Assembly: GCA_930633525.1 (NCBI GenBank)
Contig: CAKNFP010000001.1
Coordinates: 722,001 to 786,000, forward strand
From: Hyphomicrobiales bacterium
GTDB lineage: Bacteria > Pseudomonadota > Alphaproteobacteria > Rhizobiales > Beijerinckiaceae
Reading direction: 5' to 3'
DNA length: 64,000 bases
In this document: positions 26,401-35,633 of the stretch, piece by piece
Layout of the letters: each line of letters starts with the position of its first letter
How positions within the stretch are numbered: the first letter of the stretch is position 1
The notes under the pieces: generated by a model
The model's database searches: none
What the model saw: only the letters and a program-made list of their open reading frames with translations
Told to the model about the DNA's origin: nothing
Made by a program: the position numbers and the translations under genes

Positions 26401-27779
26401 GGTCGCTCTCGGGATATGGAAGGCGCATCGTGGAGGGCACGAGCCTGGGCGAGGGCCGATCGGAGGCGCTGTCCGTAATGGGCGAGGTCGTGCTCGGCGG
26501 CCCGCAGGCTCGCCTCATGCGCCATTTCCTGGCGTAGCCGGGGATTGCCGGCGAGGCCCAGCAGCGCGACAACGATCGCATCGACATCGCGGATTGGCAC
26601 GACATGGCCGTCCCGGCCGTCGCGTACAACGCTGCCGGCATTCGGTGTGGTCACCACGGGCAAACCCGCCGCGAGCGCCTCATAGGTGGCCGTGGCGGAG
26701 CCCTCGCAGATCGAGGGAAGCAGGAACACGTCCGCCCAGGCGTAGTGGCGCTGGATCTCGGCACGCGGAACCGCCCCCACCAGCTCGACCTCACGGGCGA
26801 GCGCCAGTCGGGCGGCGGGGGCGAGCGGGCAGGGGCCGACCATGCGGAAGGTCATGCGCCCCTTGAGTTGCCTTGCGACCTCCAGCACATAGGGCGAGCC
26901 CTTTCGCAGGCCGATCCCGCCCACCGTCAGCACGCGCAAGGGGCCGCCGTGGGGCGTGCGCGGGGGCAGCGCAAAGCGCTGATCAACGCCATAGGGCACG
27001 ACGACCGTCCGCGCGCCGTCGCCCCCTGTAGCGATCACAGCATCGCGCACGAAGGTGGAACCGCAGATCACCAGGTCCGCTGCACGCCATTCCGCGATTT
27101 CCTGGGCGGCGAATTGCGGGACGAGGCGGTTCGCGGCGCCCTGCGCTTGCCAGTCGGGAAAGCGCGTTTCCTCTTCCGCTATCAGCTGCTCGACAGTCCC
27201 GCGCGGCGCGATGATCTGCTCCACGGCGGTCCAGAGGCCGGCCGCGCGGGCGGCCCTGAGAACATCGAGACTTTCGCCGGAGAACGTGTAAAGCCCGGCC
27301 GCTTCGCCGAAGCCATGGGCGGCGACGCGGCGCGCCAGTGTCCGCCCGCCCCACAGCGCCGCCGCGGTCTCGCGCTCGGGCGTTCGCGCCCCAAGGCGCC
27401 GGAGCGCCAGGGCGAGCCCGAAGCCCGGAAAGGTCGTTAGCCGGCGAAGATCGATGTCGTCCGGCACGCGGCCGGTGAGGCGCCGTACCGCGCCCGGCAA
27501 CAGACGAGGCGGCAGGCGACCGACGAGGCGCGGCCACCCCTGGACGGCGGTGACGTCAGTATAGAGCCGCGCGAGTTCTCCCTGCGCGGCCAGCATGCGC
27601 GGCACGGCATAATGCATCCGCGCGCCGAGCTGGACGACGGCGACGGGGCCGAGCCGCTCGCGCGGGCCGGCCTGCCTCGCACCATTGAGGCTCTCGTGCA
27701 GACGTTGCATCGACGGCCATTCGCCGGTTCCGTGGCTTTCACCGGATGCCGATGGGGCCTGCGGCGGGAGCGCGTTCAT
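26397..27779 (-). CDS. Glycosyltransferase family 4
   Basis: 460 residues from the ATG at 27779, which shares ATGA with the upstream stop; the frame opens at 27857, but the first 26 residues lie in the preceding gene. The acceptor half contains VQLGARMHYAVPRMLA. The donor half has VLTVGGIGLRKGSPYVLE and SICEGSATATYEALAAGLPV with the EX7E acidic pair. It transfers one sugar of the repeat unit. Donor and linkage unknown. Confidence 0.85.
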   Translation of the reverse strand: MNALPPQAPSASGESHGTGEWPSMQRLHESLNGARQAGPRERLGPVAVVQLGARMHYAVPRMLAAQGELARLYTDVTAVQGWPRLVGRLPPRLLPGAVRRLTGRVPDDIDLRRLTTFPGFGLALALRRLGARTPERETAAALWGGRTLARRVAAHGFGEAAGLYTFSGESLDVLRAARAAGLWTAVEQIIAPRGTVEQLIAEEETRFPDWQAQGAANRLVPQFAAQEIAEWRAADLVICGSTFVRDAVIATGGDGARTVVVPYGVDQRFALPPRTPHGGPLRVLTVGGIGLRKGSPYVLEVARQLKGRMTFRMVGPCPLAPAARLALAREVELVGAVPRAEIQRHYAWADVFLLPSICEGSATATYEALAAGLPVVTTPNAGSVVRDGRDGHVVPIRDVDAIVVALLGLAGNPRLRQEMAHEASLRAAEHDLAHYGQRLRSALAQARALHDAPSISRERP

Positions 27780-29053
27780 GTCGGCAACCCGCGCGACAGG
27801 GCCGGCGCGTCCGTGCCCGCCCGCGCGGGCGCCAGCGCATCGACCAGATGGCGCCACTCCGTGATGCCGCGCGCTTCGCTGAAGCGCTCGTTATACACGC
27901 GACGCGCATTGATTCCCAACTCCAGCCTGCGCTCGGGCGATTGCGCGAGGTCGAGCACGGCGCGCTCGAGCCCGTCGACGTCTCCGATGGCGACCGACGC
28001 GCCGCAGTCCGCATGCGCCAGCACCCGGGCGATCTCGCCGTCGGTATTGCCGACGAACAGTGTGGGTCTGCCTGCCGCCGCGATGCCGTAGAACTTGCTG
28101 GGCACGATATAGGGCTCCATCGACGGCAGCAGGGTGACGAGATGGATGTCGGGCAGGCCGAGGCATTCCGTCAGCCGCTCGCGGGGCTGGAGGGGCTTGA
28201 ACAGGACGTTGGTCAGGCCACGGCGGGCCACCTCCGCCTCGACGGCTGCACGCCGATAGCCGCCACCGACGAACAGGAACACGATGTCGTCCCGCATCCT
28301 GAGCCGCTCGGCCGTGGCCAGCACCGTGTCGAATTCATGCGCGCGGCCAAGGTTGCCGGAATAGCCGACGACGCATTTGCCCGCGAGCCCCCATTCGCGT
28401 CTGAGGGCGCCTTCCCCGGGCGTTATCGGCTGGATGGCCGCGCCGTCGGACCAATGGTGGATGATGGCGAGGCTCGATACGGGTATGCCGCGATCGGCGA
28501 GATGCATGGCCATCCGCTCGATCGGCACCACATTGCGATAGGCCGCCTTCAGTGAAAGATCCCGCAGCCATAACGCGACGCGGGTCGCGAGCCCCTCGCG
28601 GCCGAGCACCCCGAGGTCCATGGCGATTTCGGGGAAGAGATCGAGGATCCAGTTGACCATGATGCCGCCCTTCAGGCGCACGGCCGCCATCGCGGTAACC
28701 GACAGCATCGGCGGATCTGTGCAGATGATAGCGACGTCGCCGCGCTGGACATGTCTGAGGAGGGCGGCAAAGACGCTTATGTGGAAGGTGGCATAGTCGA
28801 GCATGCGACCGATCAGCCTGTCGCGGCCAAAGCGCGTGGTGGCGAGGCGGTGGATGCGCACGGGGCCGACCTCCCCCTCCGCCTCCAATGTCTGGCTCAC
28901 GTCGTTGTGGACGCGCTGGCTCGCCAGCACATGCACGCTGTCAGTGGCCGCCGCTGCTGAGCGCTCGGCAAGGCCCTGTGCGAGGCTGGTCGCGATGCGG
29001 CTGGTTGCCGACTCGTCGGGGAAGAAATAGCGGTTGGCCAGGATGATCTGCAT
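27776..29053 (-). CDS. Glycosyltransferase family 4 (WbuB-like)
   Basis: 425 residues from the ATG at 29053, chosen because GGAGGT lies about 7 nt upstream. It begins MQIILANRYFFPDESATSRI and contains HHWSDGAAIQP and VVGYSGNLGRAHEFDT, a pattern seen in WbuB-type transferases that use 6-deoxy amino sugars such as fucosamine. The donor-site region reads MEPYIVPSKFYGIAAAGRPTLF. It is the first gene of the three-gene operon and divergent from the amino-sugar module, which fits use of the sugar made there. That link is inference. Confidence 0.85.
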   Translation of the reverse strand: MQIILANRYFFPDESATSRIATSLAQGLAERSAAAATDSVHVLASQRVHNDVSQTLEAEGEVGPVRIHRLATTRFGRDRLIGRMLDYATFHISVFAALLRHVQRGDVAIICTDPPMLSVTAMAAVRLKGGIMVNWILDLFPEIAMDLGVLGREGLATRVALWLRDLSLKAAYRNVVPIERMAMHLADRGIPVSSLAIIHHWSDGAAIQPITPGEGALRREWGLAGKCVVGYSGNLGRAHEFDTVLATAERLRMRDDIVFLFVGGGYRRAAVEAEVARRGLTNVLFKPLQPRERLTECLGLPDIHLVTLLPSMEPYIVPSKFYGIAAAGRPTLFVGNTDGEIARVLAHADCGASVAIGDVDGLERAVLDLAQSPERRLELGINARRVYNERFSEARGITEWRHLVDALAPARAGTDAPALSRGLPT

Positions 29054-29360
29054 CGCGATACCTCCGCGCTCCGCGGTTTTTGTCGCCGGGACGCGGATGA
29101 ACGTGCGGCCGGGCACCGCTGATTGTCCTCGCCCGCGAGGCCTGCCGACAAGGCGTGCAAAAGAGGTAGGACGCGCAGCACGCTACCACAGCCGTCTACG
29201 CCTCACGGGTGACCGCCTAGCCTCCTAGCCATCGTCGCCTGTAACGCTTTTCCCCGGGGCCGGATCCGCCGCATTCGGAGGCTCCATCACGGCCACGTTC
29301 GGCCTAGCGTGTGTCGTTGGGCGCTGCGGCAAAGTCGGCGCGCGGACGGGAGACGGGCTG
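29054..29360. promoter_or_regulatory. Divergent promoter region before the amino-sugar module
   Basis: 307 bp between the glycosyltransferase operon (minus) and the amino-sugar operon (plus). No gene was found. Promoters for both are expected; no strong dyad was seen. Confidence 0.45.
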
Positions 29361-29900
29361 ATGGCTATCGCCAATGTCGAACTGGGAGATGGGGTGACGA
29401 TATTCCAGCCGGATCTCGTCAATCTCTATGGGTGCCATATCGGGCCCGGGACACGGATCGGCCCTTTCGTGGAAATACAGAAGGGCAGTGTCATCGGGGC
29501 GCGCTGCAAGATTTCGTCTCACTCCTTCATCTGCGAGGGTGTGACGATCGAAGATGAAGTCATGATTGCCCACGGGGTCATGTTCACCAACGGCATCTAT
29601 CCCCGCGCGACGACGGAAGCCGGCGTCCTGCAAACCGAGGATGACTGGGAGCTCGTGCGAACACTGGTACGCCGACGCGCCTCTATTGGCTCCAACGCGA
29701 CAATTGTCTGCGGCATCACGATCGGCGAGGGCGCTCTCGTCGGCGCCGGTGCGGTGGTGACGCGCGATGTGCCCGATCACTCGATCGTCGTCGGGGTTCC
29801 CGCGCGCGTCATTGGCGATGCACGGGAGAAGGAGAGGGGCGGCGGCGATGTCCGTTCCCACACAATTCACGCTCCACTCGTCGCCGGGAGGCACGCATGA
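29361..29900 (+). CDS. Left-handed beta-helix N-acetyltransferase (WlbB/FdtC-like)
   Basis: 179 residues, almost all hexapeptide repeats ([66 protein letters not shown]), with the GVPARVIG ending. Enzymes of this subgroup N-acetylate the 3- or 4-amino group of a nucleotide-linked sugar using acetyl-CoA. Its operon partners (Gfo/Idh oxidoreductase, DegT aminotransferase) match the WlbA-WlbC-WlbB set for 3-acetamido sugars. It is the first gene of a six-gene chain of overlapping reading frames. Confidence 0.85.
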   Translation: MAIANVELGDGVTIFQPDLVNLYGCHIGPGTRIGPFVEIQKGSVIGARCKISSHSFICEGVTIEDEVMIAHGVMFTNGIYPRATTEAGVLQTEDDWELVRTLVRRRASIGSNATIVCGITIGEGALVGAGAVVTRDVPDHSIVVGVPARVIGDAREKERGGGDVRSHTIHAPLVAGRHA

Positions 29901-30970
29901 AGGGTCACAATCCGCGCCTACCCCGGCCGGCGCACGGCGGGAGCATCGGTATCGGCGTGATCGGCTATGGATACTGGGGGCCGAATATCGCGCGCTGCAT
30001 AGCGGCCACCGAGGGGTGTCATGTGGCGGCCATCGGCGATGCTTCCAGCGACGCTCTCGCCCGTGCCGGCCGCATGTATTCCGGCGCCAATCTCTGGAAG
30101 AACTGGCATGACGTCATCGCCGATCCGGCGGTTGACGCCGTCGCGGTCGTGACGCCTGTTCGCCAGCACTACGAGATGGCGCTCGCCGCGCTGCGGGCCG
30201 GCAAACATGTGCTGGTCGAGAAGCCGATGACCGAGACCTCGGCGCAAGGGGCGGCGCTCATCGAGGAAGCCGACCGACGCAATCTCATTCTGATGGTCGA
30301 CCACACGTTCGTCTACACGGGCGCTGTCCAGAAAATCCGGGACCTTGTCGTGCAGGGCATCGTCGGGGATGTTTATTACTACGATTCGACCCGCATAAAT
30401 CTTGGGCTATTCCAGAGGGACGTTAATGTCATCTGGGATCTCGCGGTCCATGACCTCTCGATCATCGATTTTTTGCTTGATGATGTGCCCGTGGCCATAT
30501 CGGCTTGCGGGGCCGACCATCTGCACGGCAACCGCGAGAACATGGCGCATATCGTGCTCTATTTCTCGCGTGGCACCATCGCCCATCTGAACGTCAACTG
30601 GCTCGCGCCGGTCAAGGTGCGTCGCACGCTGATCGGCGGCAGCCAGCGCATGATCGTCTATGACGACCTGGAGCCGAGCGAGAAGGTGAAGGTCTACGAT
30701 CGCGGCGTCGATATCAGCGCCGAGCCGCAACGGGTTTACGACGCGCGCGTGTCCTACCGGATCGGCGACATGTGGGCTCCGCAGACCTCCGTGAAGGAGG
30801 CGCTCGTCACCGAGATCGAGCACTTCGTCGATTGCGTCGCCAATAACCACGTCCCGCTCACAAGCGGCGCGGTCGGGCTTAATATCGTCTCCTATCTCGA
30901 ATATGCGACCCAATCGCTCAATCAGCGCGGGCATCCGGTTGATCTCGTGCCGCTGAGGAGGGTGTCATGA
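29897..30970 (+). CDS. Gfo/Idh/MocA sugar dehydrogenase (WlbA-like)
   Basis: 357 residues. The NAD-binding [15 protein letters not shown] is near residue 20, EKPMTET near 115, and the substrate region contains [14 protein letters not shown]. The GYWGPN and DLAVHD forms are typical of WlbA/WbpB-type enzymes, which oxidise the 3-hydroxyl of a UDP-sugar before transamination. It overlaps the acetyltransferase and the aminotransferase genes by 4 bp on each side. Substrate (for example a UDP-GlcNAc derivative) is inferred from the family. Confidence 0.88.
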   Translation: MKGHNPRLPRPAHGGSIGIGVIGYGYWGPNIARCIAATEGCHVAAIGDASSDALARAGRMYSGANLWKNWHDVIADPAVDAVAVVTPVRQHYEMALAALRAGKHVLVEKPMTETSAQGAALIEEADRRNLILMVDHTFVYTGAVQKIRDLVVQGIVGDVYYYDSTRINLGLFQRDVNVIWDLAVHDLSIIDFLLDDVPVAISACGADHLHGNRENMAHIVLYFSRGTIAHLNVNWLAPVKVRRTLIGGSQRMIVYDDLEPSEKVKVYDRGVDISAEPQRVYDARVSYRIGDMWAPQTSVKEALVTEIEHFVDCVANNHVPLTSGAVGLNIVSYLEYATQSLNQRGHPVDLVPLRRVS

Positions 30971-32211
30971 TCCCGCTCCTCGATCTCAGGGCGCAGTACG
31001 CGACGATTGCGGCAGAGCTCGAAAGCGCTGCCGTCGCCGTGCTGCGAAGCGGCAGCTATGTGCTCGGACCCACTCTTGACGCTTTCGAACGCAATTTTGC
31101 TGCCTTTTGCGGCGTCCCTGAGGCCGTCGGTGTCAGCAGTGGCACCGCGGCGCTCCATCTCGCGCTGGAAGCGGCGGGTGTGGGGGCCGGTGACGAGGTG
31201 ATCACGACGCCTCTCACCTTCGTCGCGACTGTCGCCGCCATTGAATATTGCGGCGCGCGGCCCGTGCTCGTCGATGTCGACCCGGACAGCCTGACGCTCG
31301 ACCCGGCGCGGATCGAGAGGGCGATCACGCCGCGCACGCGCGCTGTCATGCCCGTCCATCTCCATGGGCGGCTTGCGGACATGGAAGCCATCGTGGCGAT
31401 CGCCCGGCGGCACGGTCTGCTTGTTATTGAGGATGCGGCCCAGGCCCATGGGGCGGAACGAGATGGCCGCCGCGCCGGGGCTTTCGGTGATATCGGCTGC
31501 TTCAGCTTCTATCCCGGCAAGAATCTTGGCGCCTGCGGCGAAGGCGGCGCCATCGTCACCAACCGTCCCGATCTCGCGAATGCCGTGCGTTGCCTGCGCG
31601 ACTGGGGGCAGGCGGGCAAGTACAACCATATCCGCAAGGGCTACAACCTGCGTCTCGATGCGATCCAGGCCGCGTTGCTCGACGTGAAGCTCCGCTACCT
31701 TCCGGGTTGGACGGAGGAGCGCCGCCGTGTCGCCGATGCCTATCACCTTGGGCTCGGTGCGGCGGATGTCGTGCTACCCGCCCGAGCCGGCCTTGATCAT
31801 GTCCACCATGTGTTCGCAATCCGCTCGCCGGCGCGTGATGGGCTGGCGGCGGCCCTTCATCTGCAGGGCGTGGCGACAGGCATCCACTATCCCTGCCCGG
31901 TCCACCTGCAGCCGGCCTACGCCGATCTCGGTTATCGCGAAGGGGATTTTCCGATCGCCGAGGCGGTCGCGCGCGAGACGCTTTCGCTGCCGATCTATCC
32001 CGAACTCACGCCTGAGCAGATTGACCATATCGTATCGGCTGTCAGCCGCGCCAGCGTTCCGTCGCGCCGGCCCGCGCAGGCGGATCGCGGACGCGGTGGC
32101 GAAAGGCGTGAAGACGCCAGCCCTGATGCAACTGCCGCATTTCCCCAACCCGGCCGTCCGGATTGCGATCCGGCAATCGATGAGGTTCGTGATGCTCGAC
32201 GTTCCGCATGA
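30967..32211 (+). CDS. DegT/DnrJ/EryC1 sugar aminotransferase (WlbC-like)
   Basis: 414 residues. It opens [14 protein letters not shown], the WbpE/WlbC pattern. GTAALHLALEAAGVG binds PLP phosphate, IEDAAQAHGAE holds the PLP-contacting Asp, and the Schiff-base lysine is in FYPGKNLGACGEGGA. It transaminates a 3-keto nucleotide sugar, usually with glutamate. The last roughly 40 residues (Arg-, Pro- and Asp-rich) extend beyond the normal family end and overlap the next gene's start by 20 bp. It is coupled to the WlbA-like gene by a 4-bp overlap. Confidence 0.9.
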   Translation: MIPLLDLRAQYATIAAELESAAVAVLRSGSYVLGPTLDAFERNFAAFCGVPEAVGVSSGTAALHLALEAAGVGAGDEVITTPLTFVATVAAIEYCGARPVLVDVDPDSLTLDPARIERAITPRTRAVMPVHLHGRLADMEAIVAIARRHGLLVIEDAAQAHGAERDGRRAGAFGDIGCFSFYPGKNLGACGEGGAIVTNRPDLANAVRCLRDWGQAGKYNHIRKGYNLRLDAIQAALLDVKLRYLPGWTEERRRVADAYHLGLGAADVVLPARAGLDHVHHVFAIRSPARDGLAAALHLQGVATGIHYPCPVHLQPAYADLGYREGDFPIAEAVARETLSLPIYPELTPEQIDHIVSAVSRASVPSRRPAQADRGRGGERREDASPDATAAFPQPGRPDCDPAIDEVRDARRSA

Positions 32212-33289
32212 CACGCCCAACGGCGCGACCCAATGCCTGTCCGAGGCCTGCAAGGTCCTTGCCGGTCACCGCATGCTCGTCACCGGTGGTGCCGGCTTCG
32301 TCGGCTCCCACATCGTCGATGGACTTCTGAAGGTCGGTTGCAGCGAGGTCGTCGTCATCGACAACATGATCCGGGGACGTCCCGAGAACCTGGCCTCGGC
32401 GCTTGCATCTGGACGCGTGCGCCTGATCGAGGGCGATATTCGCGATCGCGCATTGATGGCGAGCCTCCTGTCCGGCGTGGACACGGTCTTCCACCAGGCG
32501 GCGCTGCGCATCACCCATTGCGCGGCCGAACCGCGGCTTGCCATGGAAGTGATGGTCGATGCCACCTTCGATCTTCTCGACCGGTGCCGGCAGATGGGCA
32601 CGCGCAAGATCGTCATGGCATCGTCCGCGTCGGTCTATGGACTGGCCGAGAGTTTCCCCACGACCGAGCGGCAGCATCCCTATGGCAACCGCACGCTCTA
32701 CGGCGCGGCCAAGGCCTTTGGAGAGGGAATGCTTCGTTCTTACTATGACATGTACGGCCTCAACTATGTCGCCCTGCGCTATTTCAATGTCTATGGGCCG
32801 CGTATGGATATCCACGGACGCTACACCGAGGTGTTGATCCGCTGGATGGAGCGGCTTGCCGCCGGCGAGGCGCCGGTGATCTTCGGCTCCGGTCTGCAGA
32901 CGATGGACATGGTGCATGTGCGTGATGTCGCCCGCGCCAATCTCCTGGCCGCGGCCTCCGATGCGACGGATATCGCCTTGAATGTCGGGACCGGCAAGGA
33001 GACATCTCTGCTTGAGCTCGCGGGGGTCCTGGCGGCGGTGATGCGCCAATCCGACCTCACCGCGATCCATGAGGCCGAACGCGCGGTCAACCCCGTGCCG
33101 CGTCGGCTGGCCGACACAACAGCGGCACGCCAAGCGATTGGCTTCTCCGCCCATGTGCCTCTGGCGCAAGGCATGCGCGAGCTGGTGAACTGGTGGCAGG
33201 AGCAGCCGGAGTGTGCGTCACTCTCTGCCGCGCGGGCCCATATAGCCATGCCCGCCATGCCGGCGTGGAGGGCGGAGATCGTATCATGA
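32192..33289 (+). CDS. NAD-dependent nucleotide-sugar epimerase/dehydratase (extended SDR)
   Basis: 365 residues. The start at 32192 is chosen for its GAGG site 6 nt upstream (ATG 32180 is the alternative). The Rossmann motif VTGGAGFVGSHI lies near residue 30, ASSASVYG carries the catalytic Ser, and the Tyr/Lys pair is in LYGAAKAFGE. The YFNVYGPRMD motif and the GSGLQTMDMVHV region follow. This is the UDP-glucose/GlcNAc 4-epimerase-like branch, so it probably epimerises or dehydrates the UDP-sugar precursor of this module. Exact reaction not determined. It overlaps the next gene by 4 bp. Confidence 0.85.
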   Translation: MLDVPHDTPNGATQCLSEACKVLAGHRMLVTGGAGFVGSHIVDGLLKVGCSEVVVIDNMIRGRPENLASALASGRVRLIEGDIRDRALMASLLSGVDTVFHQAALRITHCAAEPRLAMEVMVDATFDLLDRCRQMGTRKIVMASSASVYGLAESFPTTERQHPYGNRTLYGAAKAFGEGMLRSYYDMYGLNYVALRYFNVYGPRMDIHGRYTEVLIRWMERLAAGEAPVIFGSGLQTMDMVHVRDVARANLLAAASDATDIALNVGTGKETSLLELAGVLAAVMRQSDLTAIHEAERAVNPVPRRLADTTAARQAIGFSAHVPLAQGMRELVNWWQEQPECASLSAARAHIAMPAMPAWRAEIVS

Positions 33290-34422
33290 TCCCGCTCGTT
33301 ATCCCTATGGTAGGGCCCGCGGAGGCTGAAGCCGCGGCCGAGGTCGTGCTGTCGGGGTGGCTCACGCAGGGACCCGAAGTCGCGGCCTTCGAGGCCGAAT
33401 TCGCGGCGCTTGTGGGCGCGCCGCACGCCTGCGCGGTCTCCAACTGCACGGTCGCCCTGCATCTCGCACTGATGGCGCTTGGCGTGGGGGAGGGGGATGA
33501 GGTCGTCACCGTCAGTCACACCTTCATCGCCTCGGCGAACGCGATCAGGCAATGCGGTGCGACACCGGTTTTCGTGGATATTCTGCCCGAAACCTTCACG
33601 ATGGATCCCGGCGCGGTGGCGGCGGCCATCACGCCGCGCACACGCGCCATTCTCTGCGTGCACCAGATGGGCATGCCCTGCGACCTCGCAGAGCTTCTGC
33701 CGATCGCCCGGGCCTATGGACTGCCGCTGATCGAGGACGCGGCCTGCGCCATTGGATCAGAGATCCAGCTCGGTGATCGTTGGCAGCCGATCGGCGCCCC
33801 CCACGGCGATATTGCCTGCTTCTCGCTTCACCCGCGCAAGGTGCTGACCGTGGGCGACGGGGGTGTCATCACGACGCGTAATCCGGAATGGGACCGGCTG
33901 TTCCGGTTGTGGCGCCAGCATGGCATGAGCATCCCGGATGCCGCGCGCCACCAGAGCGCGCGGGTGGTCGTCGAGGATTATCCGACGATCGGCTTCAACT
34001 ATCGCCTGACCGACGTGCAGGCGGCGATCGGCCGTCAGCAATTGAAGCGCCTGCCCTGGATCATCCGGCGCCGGCGGGAGCTGGCGGACGACTATCGCGC
34101 GCTTCTCCAGGGCATTCCCGGACTGCGGCCGCCAACCGAGCCGCGCTGGGCGCGCTCCAATTGGCAGAGCTACTGCGTTCGGCTGCCGGCCCGCGCCAAA
34201 CAGCGCGACGTGATGCAGGGGATGCTCGACCGCCAGATCGCCACACGTCGCGGCATCATGTGTATCCATATGGAGCCTGCCTACGCCGACCTGCCGCAAC
34301 GCCTGCCACTGCCCGCCTCGGAGAAGGCACGCGATGAATGCGTGCTGCTGCCGCTGTTTCCGCAGATGACGGCGGAGATGCAGGAGGAGGTCGTGGCCTC
34401 GCTTCGGGAGGTGTTGTCATGA
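33286..34422 (+). CDS. Second DegT/DnrJ/EryC1 sugar aminotransferase
   Basis: 378 residues from the ATG at 33286 (ATGA overlap with the SDR gene). It begins MIPLVIPMVGPAEAEAAAEV. SNCTVALHLALMALGVG is the cofactor loop, IEDAACAIGSE the PLP Asp region, and the Schiff-base Lys is in SLHPRKVLTVGDGG. It shares the fold but not the details of the first aminotransferase, so the module probably installs two amino groups or makes two amino sugars. The HMEPAY segment is a substrate-side feature of the family. The product is not predictable from sequence alone. Confidence 0.88.
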   Translation: MIPLVIPMVGPAEAEAAAEVVLSGWLTQGPEVAAFEAEFAALVGAPHACAVSNCTVALHLALMALGVGEGDEVVTVSHTFIASANAIRQCGATPVFVDILPETFTMDPGAVAAAITPRTRAILCVHQMGMPCDLAELLPIARAYGLPLIEDAACAIGSEIQLGDRWQPIGAPHGDIACFSLHPRKVLTVGDGGVITTRNPEWDRLFRLWRQHGMSIPDAARHQSARVVVEDYPTIGFNYRLTDVQAAIGRQQLKRLPWIIRRRRELADDYRALLQGIPGLRPPTEPRWARSNWQSYCVRLPARAKQRDVMQGMLDRQIATRRGIMCIHMEPAYADLPQRLPLPASEKARDECVLLPLFPQMTAEMQEEVVASLREVLS

Positions 34423-35516
34423 ACAGCATTCATTCGCAGATATCTGCCGCCGTGAGCGGCGCCGCAATGCTGGCGGACACGATGTTTCCTCCACGCCTCG
34501 CCACGCCTCCGGCCAAGTTCGGGGTCAAGCCCGAGGCCGAGTTCCTCCCGACGCGGCTCGTTGCGCTCATGCAGCAATCGATCGCGGCGACGGGGCTCGA
34601 CCTGACGGGCCTCGCCGTCCTGACGGAGGCGGCGACGGGCGCCTACGCGGTGACGCCGGTGATCGCGGCCATGGCCGGGGCGCGTGAGGTCTATGCGGTG
34701 GCGCGCCCGAGCCGTCATGGCCCCGTCGGCCTCGCGCATGCGACTGTTGAGGCGCTCGCCCAGGCGGCCGGCGTTTCGGCAAGGATCGCGCTGCTCGACC
34801 ATGTGCCCGAGGATCGGCTCGGCGCGATCGATATCGTCACCAACAGCGGCCATCTCCGACCTCTTGGAGCAAGCCTCATTGAACGGCTGTCGCCGGAAGC
34901 GGTGATCGCGCTGATGTTCGAGGCCTGGGAGTTCCGGCCGGACGATATCGCGCTCGCGGCTTGCCGAACCCGCGGCATCCCGGTCGTCGGCGTCAACGAG
35001 CGGCATCCGGCTATCGATGTCTTTTCCTTCTTGGGCCCACTCGCGGCAGCGTTGCTGCGCGACTCGGGCGTGACGCTTGCGGGGAGCCGGGTTGCTGTGA
35101 TCTGCGACAATCCGTTCGGGCTCTACCTTCTGCAAGGGCTGGCCGATGCCGATAGCTTCGCGTGGCTGTTCCCGGACGTCAGCGACATGTTCGCCGCCGA
35201 CTGGGACGCCGTCGTCGTCGCCTTGCGGCCCTCCGATTCGATGCGGCTCGATGAGCATGATGCACGCCGCCTCGCGGAACTGGCGCCGGAAGCTTGCATC
35301 GCCCAGTTCTGGGGCGATATCGACCGGGCGGCCTTTAGCGATGCGGGGTTGACGGTCTGGCCGCGCCAGGCGCCTCGACCCGGGCATATGGGCATCCTCC
35401 TCAGCGCGCTCGGGCCGGAACCCATCGTGCGGCTCCAGACAGGCGGTTTGCGCGCTGCCGAGTGGGTCAGGCGCGGCGGTGGCGCCATGCCGGATGGTTT
35501 CGCACAAATAGTGTGA
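34419..35516 (+). CDS. Unassigned protein with two Rossmann-like halves, end of amino-sugar operon
   Basis: 365 residues from the ATG at 34419 (4-bp overlap with the aminotransferase). I do not recognise a characterised family. The first half has a nucleotide-binding look: LAVLTEAATGAYAVTPVIA, then AREVYAVARPSRHGP, then AIDIVTNSGHLRPLG. The second half starts another beta-alpha-beta unit, AGSRVAVICDNPFGLYLLQG, and ends with FWGDIDRAAF and PRPGHMGI. There is no signal peptide or membrane segment. The position suggests a soluble enzyme or assembly factor for the sugar. It could be a dehydrogenase- or methyltransferase-like fold, but catalytic residues cannot be named. Confidence 0.7.
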   Translation: MNSIHSQISAAVSGAAMLADTMFPPRLATPPAKFGVKPEAEFLPTRLVALMQQSIAATGLDLTGLAVLTEAATGAYAVTPVIAAMAGAREVYAVARPSRHGPVGLAHATVEALAQAAGVSARIALLDHVPEDRLGAIDIVTNSGHLRPLGASLIERLSPEAVIALMFEAWEFRPDDIALAACRTRGIPVVGVNERHPAIDVFSFLGPLAAALLRDSGVTLAGSRVAVICDNPFGLYLLQGLADADSFAWLFPDVSDMFAADWDAVVVALRPSDSMRLDEHDARRLAELAPEACIAQFWGDIDRAAFSDAGLTVWPRQAPRPGHMGILLSALGPEPIVRLQTGGLRAAEWVRRGGGAMPDGFAQIV

Positions 35517-35592
35517 CGAGACGGCATGTCCGCGAAAAGAGGGCCATCTCCACAAGAGCATTAAGCTCCCAGAAAATCGATTCGTGAGTCCG

Positions 35593-35633
35593 GGGCGACC
35601 AAGCAAGGGGAGGTCGTCCTGGAGGGATTTTTT
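35593..35633 (+). terminator. Probable Rho-independent terminator of the amino-sugar operon
   Basis: An 8-bp stem (35593-35600 with 35612-35619, one G-U pair) and 11-nt loop are followed after 8 nt by six T residues at 35628-35633. It lies about 75 bp after the last gene's stop. The spacer before the T-run is longer than ideal. Confidence 0.4.

Noticed and set aside
31727..32191. Very long N-terminal extension of the SDR epimerase frame
   Set aside because: This part lies in the preceding aminotransferase gene in another frame and lacks homology; the start with GAGG at 32192 is preferred.
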